Positions 45,126-53,989 are shown, counted from the stretch's first letter. The stretch: 64,000 nucleotides of DNA from Bradyrhizobium hipponense (GCF_008123965.1 NZ_VSTH01000124.1:1-64000); one strand, 5' to 3'. The notes: generated from the sequence alone by a model not told the origin. Program-made: numbers and translations.

Positions 45126-45411
45126 TCACTCCGGCGCTGCCCCCACCGGCGGGCCGCCGGGCGGGCGGTGCAGGAAGGTGAGCGAGACGTAGGCGCCGAC
45201 CCAGGAGCCGATCGCCGCGAAAGCGACATAGAAGGCGTTTTCCGTAGCTGATCACGGCATAGGAGGAGAGCAGGTACCAGATCGCGCTCCAGCTCGCCGC
45301 CGGCACGCGCTTGCGCGCGACTACGGCTGACGTGAACATCACATAGACCGCGTCGGTGGCCGCCGTTGCGAGGAGCACGGCGCCGGCGGTGAGGGGATCT
45401 ATGGCAGTCAT
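45126..45411 (-). pseudogene. small membrane protein gene with a +1 frameshift
   Basis: The frame from the ATG at 45411 reads MTAIDPLTAGAVLLATAATD then AVYVMFTSAVVARKRVPAAS, WSAIWYLLSSYAVISYG and then loses sense. In the next frame it continues sensibly as ENAFYVAFAAIGSWVGAYVS LTFLHRPPGGPPVGAAPE with a TGA at 45126. Dropping one G in the run at about 45236-45245 restores one protein of about 94 residues with three membrane helices. I therefore read it as a real gene broken by a one-base insertion, or by a sequencing error. Without the fix, translation runs on into the repeat. Function unknown; small proteins like this are common in Bradyrhizobium (recalled). Confidence 0.75.
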
Positions 45412-45466
45412 TGCATTCCCTTTCGTGATCGTGAAAAGCTTGCAACGTTAGCGGGAGCAGATAGGC

Positions 45467-46867
45467 ATGCAAAGTCCGAGCGAGATACTCAAGGGCATCT
45501 GGACTTCTGTCGGTGGTGACGCCACAGCTCTGCAATGCGTGCGACTGACTGGCGAGGAGCCGCAGATCCCGTCTTCGTTTCGCGTTGCCGTTGCCGGACA
45601 GACGACGATTGCCGCGGCTGGCCTTGCCGCTGCCGAAATCTGGAAGATGCGCGGCGGCGAGGCACAGGACGTTAGCATCGACATGCGGCACGCCGTCGTC
45701 GAATGCCGCTCCGAACGTTACCTGCGCGTCGACGACAAGCCACCGCCACCGGCCTGGGATGCCATTGCTGGCGTCTACAGGACCGGCGATGGGCGCTTCG
45801 TCCGCTGCCACACCAATTTCAGGCATCACCGCGACGCCGTTTGCAAGGTGCTCGGCTGCGAGCCGGAGCGCGAGAAAGTGCAGGCCGCATTGATGCGATG
45901 GAAGGGCGAGGATTTTGAAACTGCGACTTACGCCGCCGGCGGCGTCGTCGCCCTGATGCGCAGCCATGACGAATGGTCCGCGCTGCCGCAGGCACGAGCG
46001 CTCGCCGAATTGCCGCTGATCTCGATCGAGAAGATCGGCGATGCCCCGCCAAAATCCTGGCCTCACGGCGATCACCCGCTGGCCGGCCTTCGCGTGCTCG
46101 ATCTCTCCCGCGTGATCGCAGGCCCGGTCGCCGGCCGCACGCTCGCGGCCCACGGCGCGGACGTGCTTCTGGTCTCGGGGCCTGAGCTGCCCTCCATTCC
46201 CTGGCTCACCATCGATACCGGGCGCGGCAAGCTCACCACGTTGATCGAGCTCAGCAGCGAGGCGGGGCAGGCGCAATTGCGCGGACTTCTGAAAGAGGCC
46301 GACATCTTCTCGCAAGGCTATCGCCCGCGCGCGCTCGCAGCCTTCGGGTTTGCGCCCGAGGATGCAGCGAAGATCAATCCCGGCATCGTCTACGTTACGC
46401 TGTCGGCCTATGGCCATGCCGGCCCCTGGGCGGATCGTCGCGGCTTCGATTCACTGGTGCAGACCACGACCGGCTTCAACCATGCCGAGGGACAGGCTGC
46501 CGGCATCGATGGACCGAAGGAATTGCCGGCACAGATGCTCGACCACGCCACCGGCTATCTGATGGCGTTCGGCGCGATGATGGCCAAGGCCCGTCAGGTC
46601 CGCGAAGGCGGCAGCTGGCACTTGCGGGTGTCGCTGGCGCAGACCGGGCGTTGGCTGTGGAATCTCGGCCGGCTCGAGCATGGACTGAACACCCCGGATC
46701 TTCCGGGCGAGGCCGTACATGCTGCATTCATCGAGAGCATGCCATCCGGCTTCGGCACGTTGAAGGCAGTGAAGCATTCGGCGGTGCTGTCGAAAACGCC
46801 GGCACGATGGAGCCGTCCGGCAATGCCGCTCGGCACTCATCCACCCGAATGGCCGGTGCGAACCTGA
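45467..46867 (+). CDS. CaiB/BaiF-family (family III) CoA-transferase
   Basis: A 466-residue CoA-transferase family III protein, which moves CoA between carboxylic acids. Recognisable pieces are HPLAGLRVLDLSRVIAGPVA with GRTLAAHGADVLLVSGP (about residues 205-242) and TLSAYGHAGPWADRRGFDSL with VQTTTGFNHAEGQA (about 305-340). The N-terminal half repeats a weaker version of the fold (RVAVAGQTTIAAAGLAAAEI), as in double-length members. The catalytic Asp region is not obvious in the stretch IDTGRGKLTTLIELSSEAGQ, so activity is plausible but uncertain. An upstream GGGAG supports the ATG. The substrate is unknown and there is no operon partner. Confidence 0.82.
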   Translation: MQSPSEILKGIWTSVGGDATALQCVRLTGEEPQIPSSFRVAVAGQTTIAAAGLAAAEIWKMRGGEAQDVSIDMRHAVVECRSERYLRVDDKPPPPAWDAIAGVYRTGDGRFVRCHTNFRHHRDAVCKVLGCEPEREKVQAALMRWKGEDFETATYAAGGVVALMRSHDEWSALPQARALAELPLISIEKIGDAPPKSWPHGDHPLAGLRVLDLSRVIAGPVAGRTLAAHGADVLLVSGPELPSIPWLTIDTGRGKLTTLIELSSEAGQAQLRGLLKEADIFSQGYRPRALAAFGFAPEDAAKINPGIVYVTLSAYGHAGPWADRRGFDSLVQTTTGFNHAEGQAAGIDGPKELPAQMLDHATGYLMAFGAMMAKARQVREGGSWHLRVSLAQTGRWLWNLGRLEHGLNTPDLPGEAVHAAFIESMPSGFGTLKAVKHSAVLSKTPARWSRPAMPLGTHPPEWPVRT

Positions 46868-47023
46868 CACCGAGCTTACTTGGAGCTGACGTGTCGCAAA
46901 ATTTTAACGCAAACCGAAAGGCGCACCACGTTTTTTAGGTTGTTTGAAATCTGAATTCGGCACTATTAGCGCGACCGAACAGGCAGTCATTTGCCGAGAT
47001 CATCGCAGATTTAACCGGGCCCC

Positions 47024-48268
47024 ATGGCAGTTGAAAATACCAAGCGATTGCAGGTGTTTACAAAACAACGGATGATCGTATCCGTAGTTTTACTGGCACT
47101 CGCCGGCGCCGGGGCCTACGGCTTCCTCTATGCTGGGACCAAGCAGAAGAGCCACTCCGAAATCTCCAGCCAGTCGCGCAGGAATGCGCAGAACTTCACG
47201 CCGACGCCGTCCGAATGGGCGACGCTGACGATCGAGCCGGTCAAGGCCAAGACGTTCCGGGCTGAATATGTCACCGAGGGCAAGGTCGCGGTCGACGAGG
47301 ATCGCTCGACGCCGGTGTTCTCGCCCTATGCTGGACGTGTGACCAAGCTGCTCGCCAAGCCCGGTGAGAGCCTGAAGCAGGGTCAACCGCTGTTCACGAT
47401 CGAGGCCGCCGACACCGTGCAGGCGCAGAACGATTTCATCACGGCGATGACCTCGCAGAACAAGGCGAAGTCGGCGGTCGATCTCGCCGACATTCAGTTC
47501 AAGCGCGCCAAGGATCTCTACGAAGGCCACGCCATTCCGCTGAAGGATTATCAGCAGGCCGAAGTGACCCAGATCCAGGCGCAGAACGACGTGCGCTCCT
47601 CGGCGACAGCGCTGGAAGCTGCGCGAAACAAGCTGCGCATCCTCGGATTCACCGACGAGACTATCAAGACCTTCCAGGACAAGGGCGCCATCAATCCGGA
47701 GGTCACGATCTACTCGCCGATCGCGGGCACGGTCGTGCAGCGCAAGATCGGTCCGGGCCAGTACGTCAATTCCGGCGCCAGCGATCCGGTCTTCGTGATC
47801 GGCGATCTCTCCACGGTCTGGCTCACCGCCTTCGTACGCGAAAGCGATGCAGCTTCGGTCTGCATCGGGCAGGACATCACCGTCGATGTCATGGCGCTGC
47901 CGGGCCGTCCCTTGACCGCCAAGGTCAACTATGTCGCCACGGCGATCGACCCCAGCACCCGCCGTCTCCTCGTCCGCGCCACCATCGACAACAAGGACGG
48001 ACTGCTCAAGCCGGAGATGTTCGCCAACGTCACGATCTATTCCGCCGGCGACCGCGCTGCACCCGCGGTCCCGAAGCAGGCGTTGATCTATGAAGCCGAC
48101 CAGGTCCGCATCTGGGTCGCGCGCGAGGACAAGTCGGTCGAGCTGCGCCAGATCAAGATCGGCCTCATCAACGGCAATCTCGTCGAGGTCACCAGCAACC
48201 TCAAGCCCGGCGAGCAGATCATCACCAAGGGCAGCCTGTTCATCGACCGTGCGGCGTCCGGTAGCTAG
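47024..48268 (+). CDS. efflux RND periplasmic adaptor (CusB/CzcB-like)
   Basis: A 414-residue membrane-fusion protein. It has an N-terminal membrane anchor (IVSVVLLALAGAGAYGFLYA), a barrel-sandwich (VFSPYAGRVTKLLAKPGESL), a coiled-coil hairpin (FKRAKDLYEGHAIPLKDYQQ), the other lipoyl half (YSPIAGTVVQRKIGPGQYVN) and a beta-barrel (DVMALPGRPLTAKVNYVATA), ending in a membrane-proximal domain. Together with the RND protein encoded downstream it should form an efflux pump of the CusBA/CzcBA type. No metal-binding methionine cluster is evident, so the substrate class is open. The two genes are separated by about 220 bases that contain a large palindrome. Confidence 0.88.
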   Translation: MAVENTKRLQVFTKQRMIVSVVLLALAGAGAYGFLYAGTKQKSHSEISSQSRRNAQNFTPTPSEWATLTIEPVKAKTFRAEYVTEGKVAVDEDRSTPVFSPYAGRVTKLLAKPGESLKQGQPLFTIEAADTVQAQNDFITAMTSQNKAKSAVDLADIQFKRAKDLYEGHAIPLKDYQQAEVTQIQAQNDVRSSATALEAARNKLRILGFTDETIKTFQDKGAINPEVTIYSPIAGTVVQRKIGPGQYVNSGASDPVFVIGDLSTVWLTAFVRESDAASVCIGQDITVDVMALPGRPLTAKVNYVATAIDPSTRRLLVRATIDNKDGLLKPEMFANVTIYSAGDRAAPAVPKQALIYEADQVRIWVAREDKSVELRQIKIGLINGNLVEVTSNLKPGEQIITKGSLFIDRAASGS

Positions 48269-48313
48269 TGCAGTGACGCTTGATTGAATCAGCTGCTCAG
48301 CGCACGAGTTCAC

Positions 48314-48470
48314 CTCGCCCCGCTTGCGGGGAGAGGTCGGATTGCGCTCGGCGACGCAAAGCGTCGTCCGGTGCAATCCGGGTGAGGGGGACTCTCCGCG
48401 AGTCCAACTCTCGCCGTCCCCGCGGAGAGTCCCCCTCACCCCAGCCCTCTCCCCGCAAGCGGGGCGAGGG
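48314..48470. repeat. large nested palindrome, family B copy 2
   Basis: Outer arms CTCGCCCCGCTTGCGGGGAG (from 48314) and CTCTCCCCGCAAGCGGGGCG (from 48447) are each hairpins and pair together. An inner perfect 19-base inverted repeat joins GTGAGGGGGACTCTCCGCG (48382-48400) with CGCGGAGAGTCCCCCTCAC (48421-48439). ATTGCGCTCGGCGACGCAAA and GTGCAATCCGGGTGAGG-like blocks lie in the left half. It falls between the adaptor and RND genes, ending only 20 bases before the RND start codon. Confidence 0.85.
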
Positions 48471-48489
48471 AGAACGCCCGAAGACCTGA

Positions 48490-51400
48490 ATGGATCGCCT
48501 CGTCGCCCTTGCCGTCAACCGGCGCTTCCTGATGGTCGGAATGTTCGTCGCCGTCTTGATCGGCGGCCTGATCGCGTTCAATCAGCTCAACATCGAAGCC
48601 TATCCCGACCCGACCCCGCCGATGGTCGACATCGTGACGCAGAGCCCCGGCCTGTCGGCGGAGGAGATCGAACGCTACATCACGATCCCGATCGAGACCC
48701 AAGTCGCCGGTCTGAAGAACCTCACGACCATCCGCACCATCTCGCTCTACGGCCTCTCCGACGTCAAACTCCAGTTCTCCTTCGCTTATACCTATGACGA
48801 GGCGCTGCAGCAGGTGTTGAACCGCCTGGCGCAGCTTGCGCCGCTGCCGGGCAACGTGCAGCCGCAGATATCGCCGCTCAGCCCGATCGGCGAAATCTTC
48901 CGCTACCGGCTGGTCGGTCCGCCGAACTACAGCGTGCTCGACCTCAAGACCATCCAGGATTGGATCCTCCAGCGCCGCTTCCGCGCCGTCCCCGGCGTGA
49001 TCGACGTGACGGGGTGGGGCGGCAAGAGCAAGACCTATGAGCTTCAGGTCGACTTCAACAAGCTGGTCGCCAACGGTCTGACGCTGCCGCAGCTGCTCCA
49101 GGCCGTCGGCAACTCCAACGTCAATGTCGGCGGCAACACCGTCAATATCGGCCAGCAATCGGCGGTTGTGCGCGGCGTGGGCCTGATCCGGTCCATTGAC
49201 GACCTCGCCAACACCATGGTGGCCCAGACCGGCGGCAATCCGGTGCTGGTGAAGGACGTCGCCACGGTTACGGTGGGCCAGAGGCCTCGTCTCGGTATCG
49301 CCGGCCTCGACGAGGCCGACGACATCGTGCAGGGCATCGTGCTGATGCGCCGTGGCGAGCAGAGCTCGCCGACGATCAAGCGCGTCCACCAACTCGTTCA
49401 AACCATCAACAATTCCAGCATCCTGCCGCCCGGCGTACGCATCGAGCGCATCTACGACCGCGGGGACCTGATCGAGCTCACCACCCACACCGTGCTGCAC
49501 AACATGGTGCTCGGCATGCTGCTGATCGTGCTGCTGCAATGGATCTTCCTCGGCGACCTGCGCAGCGCGCTGATCGTCGGCGCCACCATTCCATTCGCGC
49601 TGTTCTTCGCAGTGATCATTCTGGTGCTGCGCGGGGAATCGGCGAACCTGCTGTCGGTCGGCGCGATCGATTTCGGCCTGATCGTCGACGCCACCGTCAT
49701 CATGGTCGAAGCGATCTTCCGCCGACTGACCCAGACGACGCCGATGTCGGAATCCGAGCAGATGTCGAACGAGACGCTGTTCGGCATGAAGAGCCATGCC
49801 ATCCTCAGCGCCGCGGCGGACGTGTCGCGCTCGATCTTCTTTGCCGCCGCCATCATCATCGCGGCGTTCCTGCCGCTGTTCACGCTCTCCGGCGTCGAGG
49901 GCAACATCTTTGGGCCGATGGCGCGTACCTATGCCTACGCGCTCGCCGGCGGGCTGCTTGCGACCTTCACCGTCACCCCGGCGCTGTCCGCGATCATCCT
50001 GCCCGCGCATGTCGAGGAGACCGAGACGAGGATCATGCTGATCCTGCACCGGATCTACATGCCGGTGCTGAATTGGGCGGTCGCCAACCGCAAGATCATG
50101 CTCGCGGGCGCGCTCGGTCTCGTGCTGATGACGGTGGCGCTGAGCCGGCTGCTCGGCCTCGAATTCCTGCCCAAGCTGGAAGAGGGCAACCTCTGGATCC
50201 GCGCCACTTTGCCGCCGACCATCTCGCTCCAGGAAGGCAACACCTACGTCAACGAGATGCGCAAGCTGATACGCGCCCGGCCCGAAGTGGAATCCGTGGT
50301 TTCGCAGCACGGCCGTCCAGATGACGGCACCGACGCGGCGGGCTTCTTCAATGCCGAGTTCTTCGCGCCGCTCAAGCCCGCCAGCGATTGGCCCGGCACG
50401 CATGACAAGGAGGAACTGACAGCGCAGTTGCTCAAGCAGCTCGACGACCGCTTCCCCGGGGTCGAGTTCAACTTCTCGCAATATCTCCAGGACAACGTCT
50501 CCGAAGCCGTCTCCGGCGTGAAGGGCGAGAACTCGATCAAACTGTTTGGCAGCGATCTGCAAGCGCTCACCGACACCGCCAACAAGATCAAGTCGGTGCT
50601 GGCGACGGTGCAGGGCGTCACCGACCTTGCGGTGTTCACCTCGCTCGGACAACCGACCATCCAGATCGACATCGACCGGGCCAAGGCCGCGCGCTATGGG
50701 CTCGCGCCCGGCGACATCAACGCCACCATCAAGGTCGCGATCGGCGGCGACACCGCGGGCGATCTCTATGAGCCCGGAAGCGACCGCCACTTCCCGATCA
50801 TCGTTCGCCTTGCGCCGGAATTCCGCAGGAGCGCCGAGGCGATCCAGAACCTGCGGATCGGCGCGCCCGGCCCGAACGGCACCGTCACGCAGATCCCCCT
50901 CAGTGAGGTCGCCAGCATCAGCCTCGTCTCGGGTGCGGCGTACATCTACCGCGAGCAGCAGGAGCGCTATCTGCCGATCAAGTTCTCGGTGCGCGAGCGC
51001 GACCTCGGCAGCGCGATCCGCGAGGCGCAGCAGAAGATCGCCGATCAGGTGCGATTGCCGCCCGGCGCGCACATGGACTGGGTCGGCGAGTTCGGCAATC
51101 TTCAGGACGCGATCCGGCGGCTGTCGATCGTGGTACCGATCTCGCTGGCGCTGATCGGCGTCCTGCTCTGGTTCAATTTCGGCTCGATGACCGACACGCT
51201 GCTCGCCATGAGCGTGATCCCGATGGCGATCTTCGGCGGCGTGCTCGGGCTATTGATCACCGGTACGGCGTTCAGCGTCTCCGCCGCCATCGGCTTCATC
51301 GCGCTGTTCGGCATCGCAGTGATGGACGGCATCATCATCCTGTCGCAGTTCAACCAGCTGATCGACGAAGGCATGGACCGCATGAGCGCAGTGATACGTA

Positions 51401-51606
51401 CCGGCGAATTGCAGCTCCGGCCGGTGCTGATGACTTGCGTCGTCGCCGGCATCGGTCTGCTGCCTGCCGCCCTGTCGGAGGGTATCGGCTCGCAGGTGCA
51501 AAAGCCGCTTGCGGTGGTCGTGGTCACCGGCATGATGCTGGCGCCGGTCGTGATCTTGGTGACCCTGCCCGTCCTGATCTCCTTCTTCTCCCGCCGCGCA
51601 CGCTAG
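48490..51606 (+). CDS. RND efflux pump inner-membrane protein (CusA/CzcA/HAE1-like)
   Basis: A 1038-residue resistance-nodulation-division transporter of the CusA/CzcA type. Twelve membrane helices arranged 1+5, 1+5 enclose two large periplasmic domains. Helix 4 has the family's proton-relay motif in the form DFGLIVDATVIMVEA (about residues 396-410), close to the metal-type DFGxxxDGxxxxxEN except for Ala in place of Gly and Asn. The N-terminal NRRFLMVGMFVAVLIGGLIA and C-terminal PVLMTCVVAGIGLLPAALSE are typical. The motif suggests the heavy-metal branch more than the drug (HAE1) branch, but two signature changes leave doubt. The start follows the palindrome, with only a weak ribosome site (GAAGA). 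Confidence 0.92.
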   Translation: MDRLVALAVNRRFLMVGMFVAVLIGGLIAFNQLNIEAYPDPTPPMVDIVTQSPGLSAEEIERYITIPIETQVAGLKNLTTIRTISLYGLSDVKLQFSFAYTYDEALQQVLNRLAQLAPLPGNVQPQISPLSPIGEIFRYRLVGPPNYSVLDLKTIQDWILQRRFRAVPGVIDVTGWGGKSKTYELQVDFNKLVANGLTLPQLLQAVGNSNVNVGGNTVNIGQQSAVVRGVGLIRSIDDLANTMVAQTGGNPVLVKDVATVTVGQRPRLGIAGLDEADDIVQGIVLMRRGEQSSPTIKRVHQLVQTINNSSILPPGVRIERIYDRGDLIELTTHTVLHNMVLGMLLIVLLQWIFLGDLRSALIVGATIPFALFFAVIILVLRGESANLLSVGAIDFGLIVDATVIMVEAIFRRLTQTTPMSESEQMSNETLFGMKSHAILSAAADVSRSIFFAAAIIIAAFLPLFTLSGVEGNIFGPMARTYAYALAGGLLATFTVTPALSAIILPAHVEETETRIMLILHRIYMPVLNWAVANRKIMLAGALGLVLMTVALSRLLGLEFLPKLEEGNLWIRATLPPTISLQEGNTYVNEMRKLIRARPEVESVVSQHGRPDDGTDAAGFFNAEFFAPLKPASDWPGTHDKEELTAQLLKQLDDRFPGVEFNFSQYLQDNVSEAVSGVKGENSIKLFGSDLQALTDTANKIKSVLATVQGVTDLAVFTSLGQPTIQIDIDRAKAARYGLAPGDINATIKVAIGGDTAGDLYEPGSDRHFPIIVRLAPEFRRSAEAIQNLRIGAPGPNGTVTQIPLSEVASISLVSGAAYIYREQQERYLPIKFSVRERDLGSAIREAQQKIADQVRLPPGAHMDWVGEFGNLQDAIRRLSIVVPISLALIGVLLWFNFGSMTDTLLAMSVIPMAIFGGVLGLLITGTAFSVSAAIGFIALFGIAVMDGIIILSQFNQLIDEGMDRMSAVIRTGELQLRPVLMTCVVAGIGLLPAALSEGIGSQVQKPLAVVVVTGMMLAPVVILVTLPVLISFFSRRAR

Positions 51607-51611
51607 GGCAG

Positions 51612-52523
51612 TCAGAACCCGTAAAGCCGGGCCGGATTGTCGCCGAGGATCTTCCTGCGGACATCCGCATCCGGCGCCCACACCAGAAGCTGGTTGAGCA
51701 GGCGCCCGTCGTCGATATTGTAGAGCGGCGCGATGTCGGTGGCTTTGCGTCCCTCGACATGGCTCGAATCCGGATGCGGCCAGTCGGTGCCCCAGACGAT
51801 GCGATCCGCGTTCGCCGCGATCAGCGCCTGCGCGAATGGAACCATGTCCTGGTATTCGGGTACGAGCTTAGACGAGCGGTAGGCTCCCGAAATCTTCACA
51901 TAGGCCCTGCCGGATTTGACGAGCGCGACGAGGTCGGAGAATCCCGGCTGCTCCAGTCCGAGCGAAGCCTCGAGCCCGCCGAAATGGTCGAACACAGCGG
52001 GCACCGGTGCGGCCAGCACCAGGTCCTTGATCGCCGAGATCATCGGCAGTGTGGTGTAGAGCTGCACGTGCCAGCCGCGCGACTTCATGCGCTCGACGGC
52101 CGCCGTGAAGCGGGCGCGGCCGACATTGGGATCGCTGATTCCGCCGGTCGCGAGATTGATGCGGATGCCGCGGAAGCCGTCCGCCCGCATCGCGTCGAGC
52201 TGCGCCTCGGTCGTCTTGTCATCGATCACGGCGACCCCGCGCGCGGTCGCGCCGCGCGCCTTCATGCCGAACAGGGTGGAGGAGTTGTCAGTGCCGTAGA
52301 CGCTCGGGGTGATGATCACCACCCGCTCGATATGCAGCGCCTTGTGCAGCGCCGCCATTTCTTCCGGGCTCGCCGGCTCCGGCGTATAGACGCGCCCGGC
52401 GAAGAACGGAAACTTTTCGACATCGCCATGGATATGAGTGTGGCAGTCGCAGGCATGCGGCGGCACGTCGAAATTGACCTGCGTCGCAGGCTGCGACGGC
52501 TTGGCGCGGGCTTTGTCGGTCAT
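51612..52523 (-). CDS. amidohydrolase-family protein (PDC-lactonase-like)
   Basis: A 303-residue metal-dependent hydrolase of the amidohydrolase-2 family, related to 2-pyrone-4,6-dicarboxylate lactonase. Metal-binding HxH appears in HACDCHTHIHGDVEKF, with later PAVFDHFGGLEAS and the aspartate in IVWGTDWPHPDSSHV. The ATG at 52523 has GGAG 5 bases upstream. However, the frame continues upstream as NHRRSVLLASLAAGVAMTDK, which looks like a Tat-type signal, with GTG at 52616 as the only other start. Which start is used decides whether the protein is cytosolic or exported. It is convergent with the RND gene (5-base gap). Confidence 0.85.
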   Translation of the reverse strand: MTDKARAKPSQPATQVNFDVPPHACDCHTHIHGDVEKFPFFAGRVYTPEPASPEEMAALHKALHIERVVIITPSVYGTDNSSTLFGMKARGATARGVAVIDDKTTEAQLDAMRADGFRGIRINLATGGISDPNVGRARFTAAVERMKSRGWHVQLYTTLPMISAIKDLVLAAPVPAVFDHFGGLEASLGLEQPGFSDLVALVKSGRAYVKISGAYRSSKLVPEYQDMVPFAQALIAANADRIVWGTDWPHPDSSHVEGRKATDIAPLYNIDDGRLLNQLLVWAPDADVRRKILGDNPARLYGF

Positions 52524-52617
52524 GGCTACTCCGGCGGCAAGGGAGGCAAGCAGGACGCTGCGTCGGTGGTTGTCTCCCTGCTTATCTTTTGGCGGCGGGC
52601 ACCGGGAGAATATCACA

Positions 52618-53181
52618 TCAGTCGGACAACCGTTGTGCTTCGCTGCATAGCTGCTCGACAAGGTCCGCAAGCGGGCGTGAGCCGTCAACGCGTACCACCG
52701 GACAGGACAGGCCGGCGAGCCACGCGTCATGCTTTGCAAGATTGCGGCCTTCGCGATCACCGGCCTCGTAATGGGAGGCCCATTCGACGAAGGCTTCGGT
52801 TTCGTCATGGCGCCAGCCGCCCGGCGCGACGGCATCGGCGCCGAAATGGGCGGCCTCGCGCGCGCGCAATCGCATCAACCGGATTTCGCGCGGCGCGGCC
52901 ACGAAGACGACGCGATCGAAGAACGGCACAAGCTCCTCGCCCCAGCCGGTGACGGATCCGCTCAGCACCCAATCGAGACGCGGCAGAAACATCTCGCGCA
53001 TCAGGTGCAGGCGCTCGGAGGCGGGGCGCGTGGTCTGGTAGGGCGGCGCAGTCGGCAACCAGAAATAATCATCGCTGTCGTGATGGGGAAGGGCAAGCCT
53101 GTCGGCGAGCGCGCGACCGAGCGTCGTCACGCCGGAGCCTGAAGCTCCCATCAGATGGATGCGACGACTCTTCATGTTCAC
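52618..53181 (-). CDS. P-loop nucleoside/adenylate-kinase-like ATPase
   Basis: A 187-residue protein with Walker A GASGSGVTTLGRAL (about residues 12-25). Thr replaces the usual Ser, and Val the usual Lys, in GSGKS/T; Val in place of the invariant Lys is a notable deviation. Next come LPHHDSDDYFW, LSGSVTGWGEEL, RVVFVAAPREIRLMRLRARE (the lid-adjacent Arg-rich segment) and CPVVRVDGSRPLADLVEQL. It resembles small adenylate or shikimate-kinase-like proteins annotated as AAA-family ATPase or DNA topology modulation FlaR-type proteins. Catalytic activity is doubtful without the P-loop lysine. Its stop lies next to the GTG alternative start of the amidohydrolase. Confidence 0.75.
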   Translation of the reverse strand: MNMKSRRIHLMGASGSGVTTLGRALADRLALPHHDSDDYFWLPTAPPYQTTRPASERLHLMREMFLPRLDWVLSGSVTGWGEELVPFFDRVVFVAAPREIRLMRLRAREAAHFGADAVAPGGWRHDETEAFVEWASHYEAGDREGRNLAKHDAWLAGLSCPVVRVDGSRPLADLVEQLCSEAQRLSD

Positions 53182-53253
53182 ATCCTGAGACTGTCTGAAC
53201 CGATTTTGGCGGCCGTGACGCGATCGCTACGTTCCAGGGCGCGGTGCGCTCCC

Positions 53254-53604
53254 TTACGCGGCGCGGCGGCGCTTTGATGGACGACCGCTTGTCGCGCGTT
53301 GGGCCGACAATGTCAGGCCTAACGCTCCGACAATACGCATGACCGTGCCGAACTCGGGATTTCCGGTCTCTCCGAGTGCCTTGTACAGGCTTTCGCGGTT
53401 CAAGCCGGCTTTCTTCGCGATCGCGCTCATGCCGCGCGCACGCGCGACGAGGCCAAGCGCGTCACGCACGAAATCGGCATCGCCAGTCTCCAATGCGGCC
53501 GCGATATAGGCCGCCTGACGCTCTTCGGTGTTGAGATAGTCGGCAGCGTCGAAGCGTGTCGTCCTGGATGCCGTTTTGACCGTCGTTTTCGCTGCTTTTG
53601 GCAT
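53254..53604 (-). CDS. HigA-like antitoxin, helix-turn-helix
   Basis: A 116-residue protein with an N-terminal basic/Thr-rich stretch (MPKAAKTTVKTASRTTRFDA) and an XRE-type helix-turn-helix in the second half (ARARGMSAIAKKAGLNRESL, then YKALGETGNPEFGTVMRIVG). This is the architecture of antitoxins of the HigA-like 'addiction module antidote' family, which usually have DAADYLNTEE-type N-termini. It probably binds both its promoter and the toxin encoded immediately upstream. The ATG shares one base with the toxin's stop. The antitoxin comes second in the operon, as in higBA systems. Confidence 0.85.
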   Translation of the reverse strand: MPKAAKTTVKTASRTTRFDAADYLNTEERQAAYIAAALETGDADFVRDALGLVARARGMSAIAKKAGLNRESLYKALGETGNPEFGTVMRIVGALGLTLSAQRATSGRPSKRRRAA

Positions 53605-53894
53605 CACAATGTCTCCGCTAGTTGCTGGGCTAGCTTGATGTCTTGTCGCTGCGTTCGCTTGTCCCCACCACACAGCAGGATCACGATCTGCGTTCCGCGC
53701 TGCACATAGTAGATCCGATAGCCCGGTCCGTAGTCGATGCGCATTTCCCGGACCTTACGGCCGACGCTCTTGCTGTCGCCGGGATTGCCCATCTCCATGC
53801 GGCGAATGCGGGCAGTGATCCGGGCAACCGCGCTGGCGTCTTTGAGGCGGTTCAGCCACTCCGAAAAATGCTCGGTTTGTCTCACCTCGATCAT
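53604..53894 (-). CDS. RelE/ParE-superfamily toxin (HigB-like)
   Basis: A 96-residue toxin of the RelE/ParE fold (DUF891/HigB type). It begins MIEVRQTEHFSEWLNRLKDA and continues with RMEMGNPGDSKSVGRKVREM, then RIDYGPGYRIYYVQRGTQIV and LLCGGDKRTQRQDIKLAQQL. The central GYRIYY strand and the KxTQxxDIxxAxxL end are typical of ribosome-dependent mRNA interferases. The ATG chosen skips seven upstream codons that lie in the likely operator region. The toxin precedes the antitoxin. The pair is the only TA system seen in the window and lies between conserved genes, so it may be a recent or mobile insertion. Confidence 0.87.
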   Translation of the reverse strand: MIEVRQTEHFSEWLNRLKDASAVARITARIRRMEMGNPGDSKSVGRKVREMRIDYGPGYRIYYVQRGTQIVILLCGGDKRTQRQDIKLAQQLAETL

Positions 53895-53989
53895 GAGAGC
53901 GCAACTGTAGTCCATGGGCTACAAAATGTCAAGAAGAGTGGCGCGCCGGACGGTGGGCGGTGCAGGGAGGCTGAAGGCGTTGCGGACGG

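Noticed and set aside
48436..51072. 878-codon open frame on the minus strand opposite the RND gene
   Set aside because: Long antisense frames are common in GC-rich DNA; the sequence is Arg/Asp-rich with no domain, while the plus strand encodes a clear RND transporter.
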